From Poa pratensis (lineage: Eukaryota; Streptophyta; Magnoliopsida; Poales; Poaceae), in the NCBI GenBank assembly GCA_947311845.1, contig CAMZMU010000040.1:53597975-53661974 (forward strand): 64,000 nt of DNA, read 5' to 3'. Below, in pieces: positions 21,185-32,500 of this stretch (within the stretch, counting starts at the first letter, position 1; every line of letters starts with the position of its first letter). The notes beneath the pieces are model-generated. The model was given only the letters and a program-made list of their open reading frames with translations. It made no database searches and was not told where the DNA came from. A program made the position numbers and the translations under genes.

Positions 21185-23038
21185 CTTAATAAAAATTATG
21201 TGTTTGTAGATCATGAAAAGCATGCTTTATGTGATAGTTATATTGTTGAGTTTGTTCATGATGCTACTGAAAGTTATTATGAGAGAGGAAAATATGGTTG
21301 TAAAAGTTTTCAAGTCACTAAAACAATCTCTTTATGTTGAAAGTTTTGAAGTTTACTTGTTTCATCTTTCTATGCTAGTTGCTTTATGCTTCAATAATTT
21401 ATTTTGTTACAAGATTCCTTTGCATAGAAAGTGGGTTAGACTTAAATGTGTTTGATATTTGCCTCTTGATGCTCTCTTTTGTTTTTCAACTCTTATTCTT
21501 ATGAGAGCATCATTAAAATCTTATAGCCTAGCTAAAAGGCATTAAAGAAAGCGCTTTTGGGAGGCAACCCATTATCTTTTGCTTTCAGTTTTTGTCAAGG
21601 AGTTGTTTACTTCTGTAACAATCCCTTTGTATCTTTATTTTATCGCATTGTTGTGCCAAGTATTGCCTCTAATAGGAAGATGATGCTAGATTTGGATTTC
21701 TGCGCAGGAACAGATTTCTGCTGTTCACCGTTTTAATTCTGTAAAATCACAGAAAAATTATTTAAATCTGAATTTTTTTGTGCGTGATCCTCAGATATGT
21801 ACGCATCTTTCGTTAGTTTAAAGTTTTTCGATCTGAGCAACGTAAGTGCCTCGAAAAAATTCGTCTTTGCGGACTGTTCTGTTTAGACAGATTCTGTCTT
21901 TTATTTTTCGCATTCTCTCTTTTACTAGTGTTGAGTGGAATTCTTTTTTAGGGTGAAGAGCTTCACATAACATCAGTGGCAGTAGCTAATGTTAAAAGTA
22001 ACGGTCATGTTTGTGTCCTTATAGAACATGTGAGTTTTTGATTGTGCACTAACCCTCTAATGAGAATTACTTTGAGTTTGGTGTGGCGGAAGTTTTCAAG
22101 GGTCAAGAGAGAAGGATGATATAATGTGATCAAGAAGAGTGAAGAGCTTAAGCTTGGGGATGCTCCCATGGATCACCCCAGCATATTTCAAGAAGACTCA
22201 AGCGTCTAAGCTTGGGGATGCCCAAGGAATCCCCTTCTTCATCAGCAACTTATCAGGTCATCTCTAGTGAAACTATATTTTAATTCTTTCACATCATATG
22301 TGCTTTACTTGGAGCGTCTGTGTGCTTTTATTTTCAGTATTTTATTTTTCTTATGGTCAACTTGATTGGACCCCAGCATTCTTGATTGGGAGAGAGACAC
22401 GCTCCGCTTTTTCATATGAATACTCCTTTTCTTCACTTATACTTGTTGAGTATTCTTGTCTAGCTATTGCTATGCTTTTAGCTCCTGTTTTTCATGCATC
22501 TCTTATTCAGAGCTGTTAGTTCTTTTAAAGAAAGTACTCTCTTGCTTCACTTATAATTGTTTGGAGAGTTTATGTTGAAATAAATTGATTGGTGTTTGGT
22601 TGGAACAGAAAATGTTGCATGTGGTAGATGGTATAATGGAAAAAGTTTACATATTCTTGTAGATCATTGTATTGGATAATTTGATACATGTCAATTGTTT
22701 TGAGTTATCAAGTAGTTCATGATTAAGCTTTTGTATCATGTAGTTAAAACCTATTAATGAAGAACTACCGTAAAGCTCGTTGAAATTTGGTTTGCATGAT
22801 TGGTATCTCTAAGGTCTAGATATTTTTAGTAAAAGGGTTTGGTTAACAAGGAAGACAGTGTAGAGTCTTATAATGCTTGCAATATGTTTTCATATAAGCC
22901 TTGCTGTTTCGGTTGATATCCGGTGTTTGCTTCAAATAACCTTGCTAGCCTAAACTCTGTACTGAGAGGGAATGTTTCTCGTGCATCCAAAACCTTGAGC
23001 CAAATCCATGCCATCTGTGTCCACCATAACTACCTATA
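21185..23038 (+). other. noncoding internal region of the LTR element
   Basis: AT-rich, no ORF of note. AAGCTTGGGGATGC occurs twice (about 22149 and 22207), a motif that also stands directly before the 3' LTR of the sister element (61867-61880, inverted). The sequence 22100-23038 is matched inversely by 62890-63840. Confidence 0.6.
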
Positions 23039-23126
23039 CACTATGTTTTCTTTTTTTCCCTCAGTTAGTAGGTTCTGTAGTTATGCAATGACATGTTTTG
23101 ATATGAAATTAATTCAATACTTGTAG

Positions 23127-25194
23127 GCACACAGATGGGTATATACAGGGGGTAGGCAAGTTTATAGAGTTTGGTTTTGCTAATTCAGCGCATGGAAACA
23201 AAATCCTTTGTCCTTGCAACATATGTGTTAACTCATCTTGGAGGGAAGAAAGTATAGTACGGGAGCATTTGATATGTGATGGTTTTGTGGAAGGGTATGA
23301 TACATGGATACATCATGGAGAGTCTAGTTCTACTTCTGTAAATCCTGAGGGTGTGCAAGTAGAGAGTTCACTTGAACATGACGATTTTTCTGATTTGCTT
23401 CGTGACATAGCATGTGGATTAGATGATGGGGGGGACTTTGAAATGAACAACGAGGACAATGAGATGGAAGTTAATGATGAAACCAAAGTTTATTTGAAGC
23501 TAGTTGATGATAACAGTGTGGACATATACCCTGGGTGCAAACAATTTTCAAAACTGCGCTTTGTTGTTAGGCTATTACATCTGAAACTTCTTGGGCGGTG
23601 GAGTGACAAAAGTTTTGACATGCTGCTTGAGTTACAAAGAGATCTTTTACTTGAAGGGCATCTGGTACCTAAAAATTTCAATGAAGCTAAGAAAATAGTT
23701 AAATCCATTGGGCTTGGGTATGTTAAGATTCATGCATGCGAAAATGATTGCATACTGTTCCGAAAAGAATATGATAAGGAAAATCAGTGTCCAAAGTGTA
23801 AAACTTCAAGGTGGAAATCTGAAAAGAAGAGTCCAGATGGGAAAAGGGTACGTAGAGTTCCTAGAAAGGTTCTTCGTTATTTTCCAGTTAAAAGAAGGTT
23901 TCAAAGACTTTTTATGTCCCCTAAAAGTGCTGCTGATATGAGGTGGCACGATGAAGGACGTACCAAGGATGGTTTGCTTAGGCATCCAGCAGATGCTGAA
24001 TTCTGGACGGATTTCGATTCCAAACATCCATTAATTGGTGACGATAGTCGCAGTATTAGAATGGCTGTTGCTACTGATGGCTTCAACCCATTTAGGTCAT
24101 TGAACAGTACCTATAGTGTTTGGCCTGTACTTTTGATTCCATACAACCTTCCTCCTTGGGTGTGCATGAAGCAGCCTAACTTTATTCTGAGTTTGCTCAT
24201 TCCTGGTCCTAAGTCACCTTGTAGTGATATGGATGTCTATCTTGAGCCATTGATAGATGATCTAATAGACATGTACAAAGATGGTGTGAGAACCTACGAT
24301 TCTTCCAAGTCTGAGTTTTTTGACTTGCGTGCTGCCATCCTTTGCACCATACATGATCTTCCTGGTTTAGGCTACACTCATGGAGTTGCTACCCAGGGTG
24401 AAGTAGCTTGTCCCGAATGCCACTCATTAACTTGTTCTCTCCAACTGAAAAAAGGTAGCAAGCGTTACTTTATGGGTCACCGTAGGTTCTTACCACCTGA
24501 CCATAGTTATAGAACAGATCTCAAGTTATTTGGCGGTGTGACTGAGCATAGGACAGCGCCTAAACCACTTACTGGAAAGGAAATCATGGATCTAACATCC
24601 GATCTTCAGGCACCCTTTGGAAAGGATCCAACCGGCAAGAAGAAAGCAAAGAGAAAGCGCAAAGAGGGTGAACCAGCACCTCTTTATAAGAGGCAATCTG
24701 TGTGGTTTAGGTTGCCCTATTGGAAAGATTTGATGCTGCGTCATAATTTTGATGCTATGCATGTAGAGAAAAACGTGTCTGACAACATATTGAACACTCT
24801 TCTAAGCATAGATGGGAAATCAAAGGATAATGTAAATTCTCGCTTGGACATCCAACAACTTGGTATTATGGCGGATCTTCATCCTGATGAAATAGAAGGC
24901 AGACTTTATATACCTGCTGCAGAATATTGTTTGGAATCCAATGAAAAGAAACAAGTTTGCCAAGTAGTGAAAGGAGCTAGATTTCCGTATGGTTATGCAG
25001 CTGATATACGCGGCAATGTCAATGTCCAAGAGAAGAAGATTGTCGGACTTAAAAGTCATGACAATCACATTCTATTGCAAGACCTTCTTCCTCTAGCAAT
25101 TCGAAAAGTATTGCCAACACGAGTATGTGCAGCATTGACTCACGTAAGCTATTTCTTCAAGAAGATTTGCTCAAAGTTAGTTATTATGCGCTAG
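23127..25194 (+). pseudogene. CACTA transposase TNP2 (Transposase_21 family), truncated
   Basis: The frame is open from a probable 3' splice site (CTTGTAG, 23126), well before the first ATG at 23269. The upstream part encodes KFIEFGFANSAHGNKILCPC and NSSWREESIVREHL, the transposase-associated zinc domain, so the ATG at 23269 is not the start. Then follow the TNP2 core: ENQCPKCKTSRW, RWHDEGRTKDGLLRHPADAE, DSRSIRMAVATDGFNPF, CPECHSLTCSLQLKKGSKRY, MGHRRFLPPDH, RHNFDAMHVEKNVSDNIL and LPLAIRKVLPTRVCAALTHV. After FFKKICSK a GTTAGT looks like a splice donor (25176). The C-terminal exons usual in the family are not found downstream, and the N-terminal exon is gone, so this is a partial gene with an intact middle. 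Confidence 0.85.
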
Positions 25195-26930
25195 TGAAAT
25201 TCTTTTGGCATTGTTTTTGTGTCTTAAGAACTGTACCATACACTACAGCAAACTAGTCATGTAGATATTGTTGGATCCAAGTAGGAATTTGTCTAATAAA
25301 TCCTGCAAACATAGAACAGAGTTATTATGCACATACCAGTGAAACTAACTGAAGTATGGTACTCTAAGAATATTCGACTAAATTACTGGACCAAAAGTAT
25401 TTGAGTCATGCAAGGAAACAAGGCTTTAAACTCTCAAATGACAACCAAAACAGAGTCCCTGTTTAATCCTGGCATGATGACAACCTTTGAAGGTTCGGAG
25501 CAACAAGTTGGTGTCCGTAACCATAGCTAGCATACTGTCAAAAAATTGCTACAGAAAAAGTGAAAAAAAGGCCAACAGGGAGATTTTACTTTACAGGGAA
25601 AAAGGCCATCTGAAAAATGAAAACTGATTGGTTTCCAGCAGACTACCTTCTCCTGATGATTAACTAGCTGTAAAGGTGAAGTCTAACCAACACAATCAAA
25701 CCATTGTATTCTTGAACCATAGAAAACAAAATAATCATTTCTGCACTGTTAACTATTTGTATATTTTATTGAATGTTCTTAAGTAGTTGACAGCATCATA
25801 GGGGTGACATGTTATGTGTCCTTCCTTCTGCATTAATTGGTGTGTAAAAGGAACACTTACGTGTAGGTTGACTCTTTGCTGCTGTGGTGTAGGGGCTTAT
25901 ATTGCTCTTTTCTTGCTGTCTCCTAAAGTTAGGCAGTTTCACTTTCACCACACAATTGACTAATACAGGTCTTTGATTGATGCATGATGGAATTTAGCAT
26001 TTCAGCCATTGGTAGCTGCAGACTTCTCGGTTAATCTTCCAGTTACTATTTATGGTTTATGCATCTTGCAGTATCCGTCTCATCTTCCACATATCTCTCC
26101 TGCATTTAGATTATCCAGAAACTTGCAACCTCAGGAACTGTCACATTCTTATCCAGTTTCTTCAGTCCATCTAAATTTTTCCAAAATAACTGATGAACTT
26201 AAGAATGAATGTCTTACTGTGCCTGCACATTTGGTAAATATAATTAAATATTTGGTTGGCACACCAACTGGGTTCAATGACTCATGCATTCGATTTTGGT
26301 TTCATGTTTATTATACTGGCCGGGCCTCCTCTATAACACTCCCTTCAATTGAAGGGCCCGACTGAATGCACATTTCATGCCTTCCGGTGTTCATCTGTAC
26401 CACGTAGTACTAAATATCGATCAACAACGATGCGGTGAAAAGATAAATATGCACCTGTCAGTAACTACTTTCTGTTATGCTATTGCAACTGTTATATCCT
26501 CTCTCTGAAGTAAAACATGTTAGTTCATAACTTTATGTTTTTGTGATCATCTGCTTTCTTGGTTACTGTCTACTTTCATGGCTGTTGAGAATGTGGAGAT
26601 GACTTGCAACACAACTGATCTTTGCAGGTGCTTAGAAATTTGAAGTTGCAAGCGCACCGGGTGAGCAAGACATACATTGCTTAAAGTGGACACATGGACA
26701 TGCAGCTTGGCTTTTGTTTAATGCTTTATAACAGAACCTTTGAACTGTGATGTAGAAGCTTATTATGTACCTGAGATGAATTTGGCTGAAATACTTGGTG
26801 TGCAACTACTTTGTACTACTGTGGTACTTTGTGAATTGAATGCATTGTTGTCCTGGTATTATTGTGTATTGTTGTCATGTGATGAGATATTTGGATGTGA
26901 TGTGAAATGTTGGTATATGATATGCCTGAT
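25195..26930 (+). other. CACTA interior without recognised genes
   Basis: One open frame of 118 codons lies at 26009-26365 (starts MVAADFSVNLPVTIYGL); I do not recognise it and it may be chance. The rest is intron-like, T-rich DNA. The expected TNP2 C-terminal exons and a TNP1/TNPA-type gene were not found. Confidence 0.4.
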
Positions 26931-27014
26931 TGTGAATTGAATGCATTGTTTTGTATTATGATTGATTACAGTAAAGCAACATCAACTGGTATGTTGGCAA
27001 AGGCACACCTACAT

Positions 27015-27404
27015 GCTACCTGTCGGTGTAGGTCTGCTGTCCCCCCAACAGGTGATCTGTCGGCGTAGGGGTGCTGGTCACCAATTGTTTTGTATTATGA
27101 TTGATTACAGGAATGCTGGTCACCTACATGCTATCTGTCGGCGTAGGGGTGAGCAACAGCAACAGGTGATCTGTCGACGTAGCTATGTTGGTCACCGACA
27201 TGCTATCTGTCGGCGTAGGTGTGGCAAACAGCGACAAAACGTCTGTCGGCATGTGAACTATGTGTCGGCGAAACTTTCCCTGACTGCTTTTGCCCTGACT
27301 CTTTATCTTCTGTCGGCGTATCGTTTCCCAACTGATTATGTGTCGGCGTAGGGTGCCTACGCCGACAGATGGATCTGTCGGCAAGTGTCTACCGTGGTGT
27401 AGTG
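27015..27404. repeat. subterminal repeat array and 3' terminus of the CACTA element
   Basis: About ten copies of a CTGTCGGCGTAGG-like unit lie between 27018 and 27385, one inverted (27358-27370). A 28-base stretch ending TATGATTGATTACAG is also present twice (about 26945-26972 and 27083-27110). Such arrays bind the element's own proteins in En/Spm. Confidence 0.75.
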
Positions 27405-28069
27405 TAGGTCTAATGCATTTGTTTACTTTACGCACATTACTTAATGCAATTATCCGTTGCTTGCAACTTAATACCAACGGGGAACTCGGTATGACAACCT
27501 GGCGGTGGATTATTAGTCATAGACGCTGTTGGATAACGGTCTATGTATTTTGTCGTAATGCCCACATGAATATCATAGTAATCATCATGTCATATATATG
27601 CATTGTTATGCGCTAAATATTTTTGTCAATTGCCCAGCTGTAATTTGTGCACCCAGCATGTTAGTTATCTTTTATGGAGAGACACCACTAGTGAACTGTG
27701 GACCCCGGTCCATTCTTTTACACTGATAATACAACCAACTGCAAACACTGTTCCTTTTCATTCTCTGCAATTTACTACTGTTTTCCACACCATACGTTTA
27801 ATCCTTTGTTTTCAGCAAGCCGGTGAGATTGACAAACTCACTGTTTCGTTGGGGCAAAGTAGTTTGATTGTGCTGTGTGCAGATTCCACGTTGGCGCCGG
27901 ATTCCCTGGTATTGCGCCGTGCCATATTCCGCCACCAACAACCTTCAGAAGTGATTTCTTGCTCCTACTGGACGATTAAACCTTGGTTTCATACTGAGGG
28001 AAACTGCTGCTACACTGCTTCATACCTTCCTCTTGGGGTCTCCCAGCGAACGTGTGATCCCCGCTATCA
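27405..28069 (+). repeat. 3' LTR, second part only
   Basis: Starts TAGGTCTAATGCATTTG, equal to 19418 onward in the 5' LTR, and runs to the CA at 28069. The first 0.9 kb is deleted. Confidence 0.85.
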
Positions 28070-28769
28070 GAAGGCGGCGGCCAGAGTTGAGGATGATGCC
28101 GCTTCTGGGCCTGCGCGGCGGCGAGTCCTCCGGCTCGGGCTTGACGCGGACGAACCCGGAGCGGGGCGTGGACGCCGAGATAGGCGTTGATGAGGACGAG
28201 CGAGGAGCCGCGGAGGAGCGCGGGCCTGAGGAAGAAGAGGAAGAGCCGCCGCCCATCCTCCTCGGCAACCAGGACGATGCGCCGCGGCGGCGCGAGACGG
28301 TCGGAGGCCTGGGCGACATAGTCAGGCGGGGTTGTTGATGCCGTCGATGTAGTCCAGGACGTATATCAATGTATGTCCTGGCGCGCCCCACCAGAGCCTA
28401 CGGCCGCCGCCGTTCCACCGGCCGAAGACGGCGCCGTTGTTGTTCTGGTCGGCGATCGAGCTCACGCTCATGGCGCGTGAGGAAGTACTGCGTCCAGAAC
28501 GGGTGGTTGTCGGGGTCCCAGCGTGTGTCCGCCGCCTGCTCTTCCGTGAGGCCGTCGAGGACCTGTTGGATCTCGGCGTCGCGGTCCGCCCCTGACGGTG
28601 GCGGCGGCCTCGGAACACCTCCGGCGCTCAGGCGCCAGTCGCCGGGGACGCGCATGTCCGGCGGCGCTGGATAGCCCACCTCGTACAACATGCGCGCCTC
28701 CCAGTCGTGGAGGAAACGCCTGCCGAAGCCGTTGGCCGCGGCGCCATCGCCGGGGAAGCGCTCCGCCAT
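28070..28769 (-). pseudogene. grass-specific unknown gene fragment, captured in the hAT element
   Basis: From the ATG at 28769 the minus strand reads MAERFPGDGAAANGFGRRFL, WEARMLYEVGYPAPPDMRVP, LDGLTEEQAADTRWDPDNHP and FWTQYFLTRHE. After a frame change near 28470 it continues NNNGAVFGRWNGGG, WWGAPGHTLIYVLDYI. After another change near 28330 it continues SRRRGASSWLPRRM, a Ser run, FVRVKPEPEDSPPR and SGIILNSGRR. I have seen this order in unnamed Triticeae proteins, but no domain name applies. The reading is cut at 28069 by the LTR element. Two frameshifts and the interruption make it a pseudogene. Confidence 0.5.
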
Positions 28770-28861
28770 GGATTCGGTATGGGCGAGGGAGAGCTAGAGG
28801 CGAGGGGAAGAGAGAGCTCGAGGCGAGAGGGGAGATGCGTTTCTGCATGGCGAGGACGGGG

Positions 28862-28873
28862 AATTTTATAGCG
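28862..28873 (-). promoter_or_regulatory. TATA box upstream of the 28769 start
   Basis: On the minus strand CTATAAAATTC lies about 95 bases before the ATG at 28769, in GC-rich sequence with a CT-rich leader. This is a credible plant core promoter for the captured fragment. Confidence 0.5.
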
Positions 28874-28879
28874 GCGAGG

Positions 28880-29236
28880 AAGGCCAGACGACGGGGGCGG
28901 TGGCGCGCCATTACTGCGCCGCGTGCCACGCGATTGGACGCGTCGGCGACGGCCGCTCAGGCCGAGCAGGCTTTTGACCGACGCGGGCGCCGATAAGATG
29001 AGAACGCCGCTCACGGGCGCTACAGATTCGCGCCATTTCGCCCAGGTCGCTGACAGCGCTGGCCCGCCATTTTTGTGCGCCATTCCCCCCCCCCCCCTTC
29101 CCCAGGCGGAACCTAATGGGCTGGGTTCCGCCTGGGTGCGCCGGCACTAGTTTTCGCCGAAACGACGCTATTTGGGCTTCTGAGGGGGCCGACTGGGAGA
29201 AAAACGACGCTATTTGGGCCAAACGGCGCTAAAAAT
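28880..29236. other. GC-rich hAT interior with repeats and a C13 run
   Basis: Contains C13 at 29085-29097, an inverted pair GGCGGAACC / GGTTCCGCC at about 29105-29131, and the direct repeat ACGACGCTATTTGGGC at about 29163 and 29206. No gene. It ends abruptly at 29236 where LTR-element leader sequence begins. Confidence 0.5.
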
Positions 29237-29584
29237 TGACCCGTCGTAAAAACTCATCACTTTCACTATCACCTTGGTTTTGATACCAAGAAAATAGATC
29301 AGTTGCTGAAGCATTCCGCCCAGCTTCCCCGAAAAACACCCTTGCCCAACTCAGCATCTCTCACACGAACCGACCTCCTGGGACCCCGTTTCTCCATCCT
29401 AGCTGTTATAGCCAAAAAGGATATCAGAATTGAAATGAAGTAATAATTGCATGATAATGCTATTCTCAAGTGAATATCAATCATAACAAATTAAAACTCA
29501 ATTCATTCTAAGGCCTCGCACACCTACAGGTTTTCCCTTTAATAGGTTTCCAACCTAAGGTCTAGCAATTGCTCTGATACCATC
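29237..29584 (-). pseudogene. partial internal leader and start of the additional ORF (second copy)
   Basis: Matches 40181-40529 nearly base for base: primer site, leader, ATG (29397) and reading to SDEFLRRVNF. It then ends at 29236 in unrelated sequence. It shows that more than one LTR-internal unit was once joined here. Confidence 0.8.
29566..29582 (-). promoter_or_regulatory. second primer-binding site beyond the other LTR
   Basis: Identical TGGTATCAGAGCAATTG, two bases after LTR 29585-34312. A 3' LTR should not be followed by one, so this marks part of a further internal region. Confidence 0.8.
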
Positions 29585-32500
29585 TGCGGTGACCCAGCAC
29601 ACCACTGCATATTGTAGTGTACAAGTTGTTGACATAACACCCACGGAAGGACTAATCCGTAAATATTACATCACTCAGAGTAGTACAACAGAAACATTGC
29701 GGGTCCACTTTATTACACACTGCTAAAGATTACAAGCCAGAAATGTATAAAAACATCGACGTCTTCCTCCGACATGGGAGGAATGTCTATTATTGCGATG
29801 TTGACAGGAGTCATCCTACAAGCGATAGAAAACAGCAAACTAAGAACCATCTTGGCTCAGCCGCTAAGTAGTACTAGTCTAGTCTGACTCGGCCAGGTTC
29901 CTACTATGATAACTCTAAGTCTCCACCTCCTCCTCGTCAATGTCGTCAGCTCCGTAGGCGATGATGTAGTCGACGCCCTCTATTCCTCCAGACAGATCAG
30001 GTGCTTCAAAGTAGACGTCATCGGCATGGTATGCTCCATAGTTTCCTTCCACATCTCTTCAAAGTCTAAGCAGGGGATCAAAAGGGGAACGAATGAGTAA
30101 CAGCGTTACTCAGCAAGTTCAGCTTAACGCTAAATAAGTGGAATGCACTAGCTACCATCTTGACCAGAAAGCCATGGATGAATATGCAAGTTTTGTAAAA
30201 CATTTTTAGTAAAAGGTCCATTTTATTTTGGAAAACTATGCCCCGGCCTCCACGGGTTTATAGTCATCACTTGGGATGCCTTTCCCGCTGCGGTCTGTAG
30301 TCCCCTCCTGGAACAAGGATGTGACAGTCACAATTTCTTTGTTTAATTCTGCAGAGCTGCACCACTTTACCCACCAGCAGCCTGGCTCTTTATGCTCTCT
30401 CCGCACACCATTTGTGCTATAGCCAGAACTCAGGGCAACAAGTCATGTGGAGTCGCTTCCCCGCACAACGCATATCCGCCCATTTGTGACGCGGCTGGTA
30501 ACTAAGACCATTAGCCCGCCACCCCTCCCGAGCTTCTATTCCAGTCACTCCGTCGAGTGGGAAGGTCACGCGCTTCCACGCAGTTGGCCGCCGCAACGGA
30601 TGCAACCAGGTAATAGCCTGCCGAGGATATGCGAACGAAGGAAGAAACCTCTGACTAGCCCATCCATAGTGAATCTGTTGGCTAATGCTTCGATACGGCG
30701 CTAGGATCACTGGGCCATGGGTTATTAATCCTAGGTATATACTTTCCCGTACAATGGAACCTCCACCTCAACATCAAACCGTGGTTCCACTGCCAGCCAA
30801 CCATATACATACATAGCAATTCACATCATTCAAAAATAGGTTTTTCTTTTTCATGCAATGATAAACATAGTATTTTGCAATTACTTTGATAAAAATAATC
30901 AATCGAGGACATGCAAGTTGGAACTTGCCTTGAGACTGACAAGTAGTGCAGTCTAAAGCTTCCGACGAATTGGGACCCTCGTATTCTGAAAATCAACATA
31001 ATTGTCTATATGAGACAATGTTTGAAAACCAAATAAATGCTATTATGCATAGGATGCAATGCTTTTTCCCCAGAAATTTATTGAAAGTCTTGATAATGAT
31101 TTTTAAATGGTCTTTCATTCAGATTTTTATTTGGGATGAGTGACATGACAGTCATGATATAGTTCAAATTATACTTTGAACTTAATACATAATTTTCCCA
31201 TATTATTTTCTTTGAAAATAATTTTAAATTATTTCAAAGTCATTTCCACTTAAGGATCATTTGAATTTTTGCTGCAAGAAAATAGTTTTCAATAAATCAA
31301 GTAGACATTTTATTTGGATCCCTTATTTTCTGCTGATGTTTGTGGATATTTTTATATTATTTATAGGATTTTATTTGAATTTATAGCAAGTTTTGAAGTT
31401 TGGGAAATTTCATAATTTTACAAATAGACCCCTGGGTCAACTCTGGTTGAACCAGCTCAAAATTTTGGACTCGGGTCCGGTCAACTGACCGAGCTACTCC
31501 CTTCTCTTCCTCACTCGCAAGAGCCCGAGCTCGAGCTCCCCTGGTTCCCGCGTCGCCTGCGGCGTCGCCGCCTCACTCCGGCTAGCTCCGGCCATCTCCG
31601 CCGCCGTGGTCTGGGGCAAAATGACCCCCACGCTCTGCTCTACCTTTCTGCCCAGGCGATTCGTGCCTCGCCTCCTCTCGCGGTCGCACGCAACCCAACC
31701 CTATTGTTAGGGTTCCAGTGCTTGCTGAGCACCATCGACTCCTCCTCCGGCGTGTTCACCGTGGCTGGGCGCAGAGCTCGACCTCTGTGCCGCCATGGTG
31801 CGGTGGTGCTGGTCCACGACCTCCATGAGCCCCCTCCAACGGTTGCGCGAGCACTGCCTCGCCGCCGTCGAGCTACGGCCATGGACGCACGGTAAAATCC
31901 TTTTCCTCCCTCTCTTCTCCTTCTCCTAGTACCTCTACTCGATCTAGATGCTTCTGGACTTCGGATTAACATATGTTCCTCTTTTGATTCTTGATGATTT
32001 ACTCCTTTATGTGCACTGTCTACCTATTGTGCACCAAGAATGAGTTGAATGGTGTAGATCTAACATGTTTAGATCCATCCATTACCTCTGGAATTGTTGT
32101 TGTGAGCATTTCTTGCTCACAGATGAAGAAAATCTCTTTAGAAAAATTATATCTGAGCTAGAACTAGTATAACTTGAACTAGCTGTGATGATTCAATGAT
32201 TTAAATGGATTTTAGACTTGTGTGGCTTGCTGTGATGCCTCTCTGAGAGTTACGCAGTAGCTAGCTTGTCTAGAAATGTTTTTTTATGCTTTCCTGTGCT
32301 TCTTCCATGTGTACAGATGTGCAAAGCACAGTTAATCCAGCTCTGCTGGTTCACTGCCTTGTGTATTTTGAAAATAAGAACAGATACTATACTGCTGCCT
32401 TTTTCCCTTTGTCCCTGTATGCTCAAACAAAAACTAAATCAATCAACTGCACTTCCTTTCTTCTCTCTTTCCTATTTTCTGCAAAGAACATATACTCTCT

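Larger units (their letters stand above)
23039..27404 (+). mobile_element. CACTA (En/Spm) element, 5' end missing
   Basis: The right end reads TACCGTGGTGTAGTG, the inverse of a CACTA terminus, and is followed by TAG (27405-27407), which also stands at the same point of the intact LTR (19418-19420). This is the 3-bp duplication CACTA elements make. About 27015-27385 is packed with CTGTCGGCGTAGG subterminal units. No matching CACTACACC terminus exists on the left: at 23038 the host element stops and coding sequence for a tnp2-type transposase begins 90 bp later. A deletion therefore removed the 5' end together with part of the host. Confidence 0.8.
18476..28069 (+). mobile_element. non-autonomous LTR retrotransposon (LARD-like), invaded by CACTA and deleted
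   Basis: A 5' LTR (18476-20050) starts TGATACATCTCAAACG and ends GCAATCA. A tRNA-Asp-type primer site follows, then about 3 kb of internal DNA with no gag or pol. At 23038 the internal sequence breaks off into a CACTA element. After that element ends at 27404 the 3' LTR resumes in mid-sequence (27405) and finishes at 28069 with CTATCA. Flanks are GAGGG (18471-18475) and GAAGG (28070-28074), a 5-bp duplication with one change. The inverted sister element at 60299-64000 shows what is missing: the 3' third of the internal region and the first 0.9 kb of the 3' LTR. Confidence 0.8.

Noticed and set aside
26009..26365. 118-codon ORF in the CACTA element as a possible second transposition protein
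   Set aside because: No similarity that I recognise to TNP1/TNPA or to TNP2 C-terminal exons, and no splice signals tie it to the transposase.
26210..26400. Possible continuation of TNP2 (C-terminal domains) in this stretch
   Set aside because: The expected motifs following the FFKK region in TNP2 proteins were looked for in all forward frames and not seen.
27015..27404. Regularly repeated CTGTCGGCGTAGG units, superficially CRISPR-like
   Set aside because: Spacing and spacers are irregular, one copy is inverted, and they abut a CACTA terminus; they are subterminal repeats of a plant transposon.
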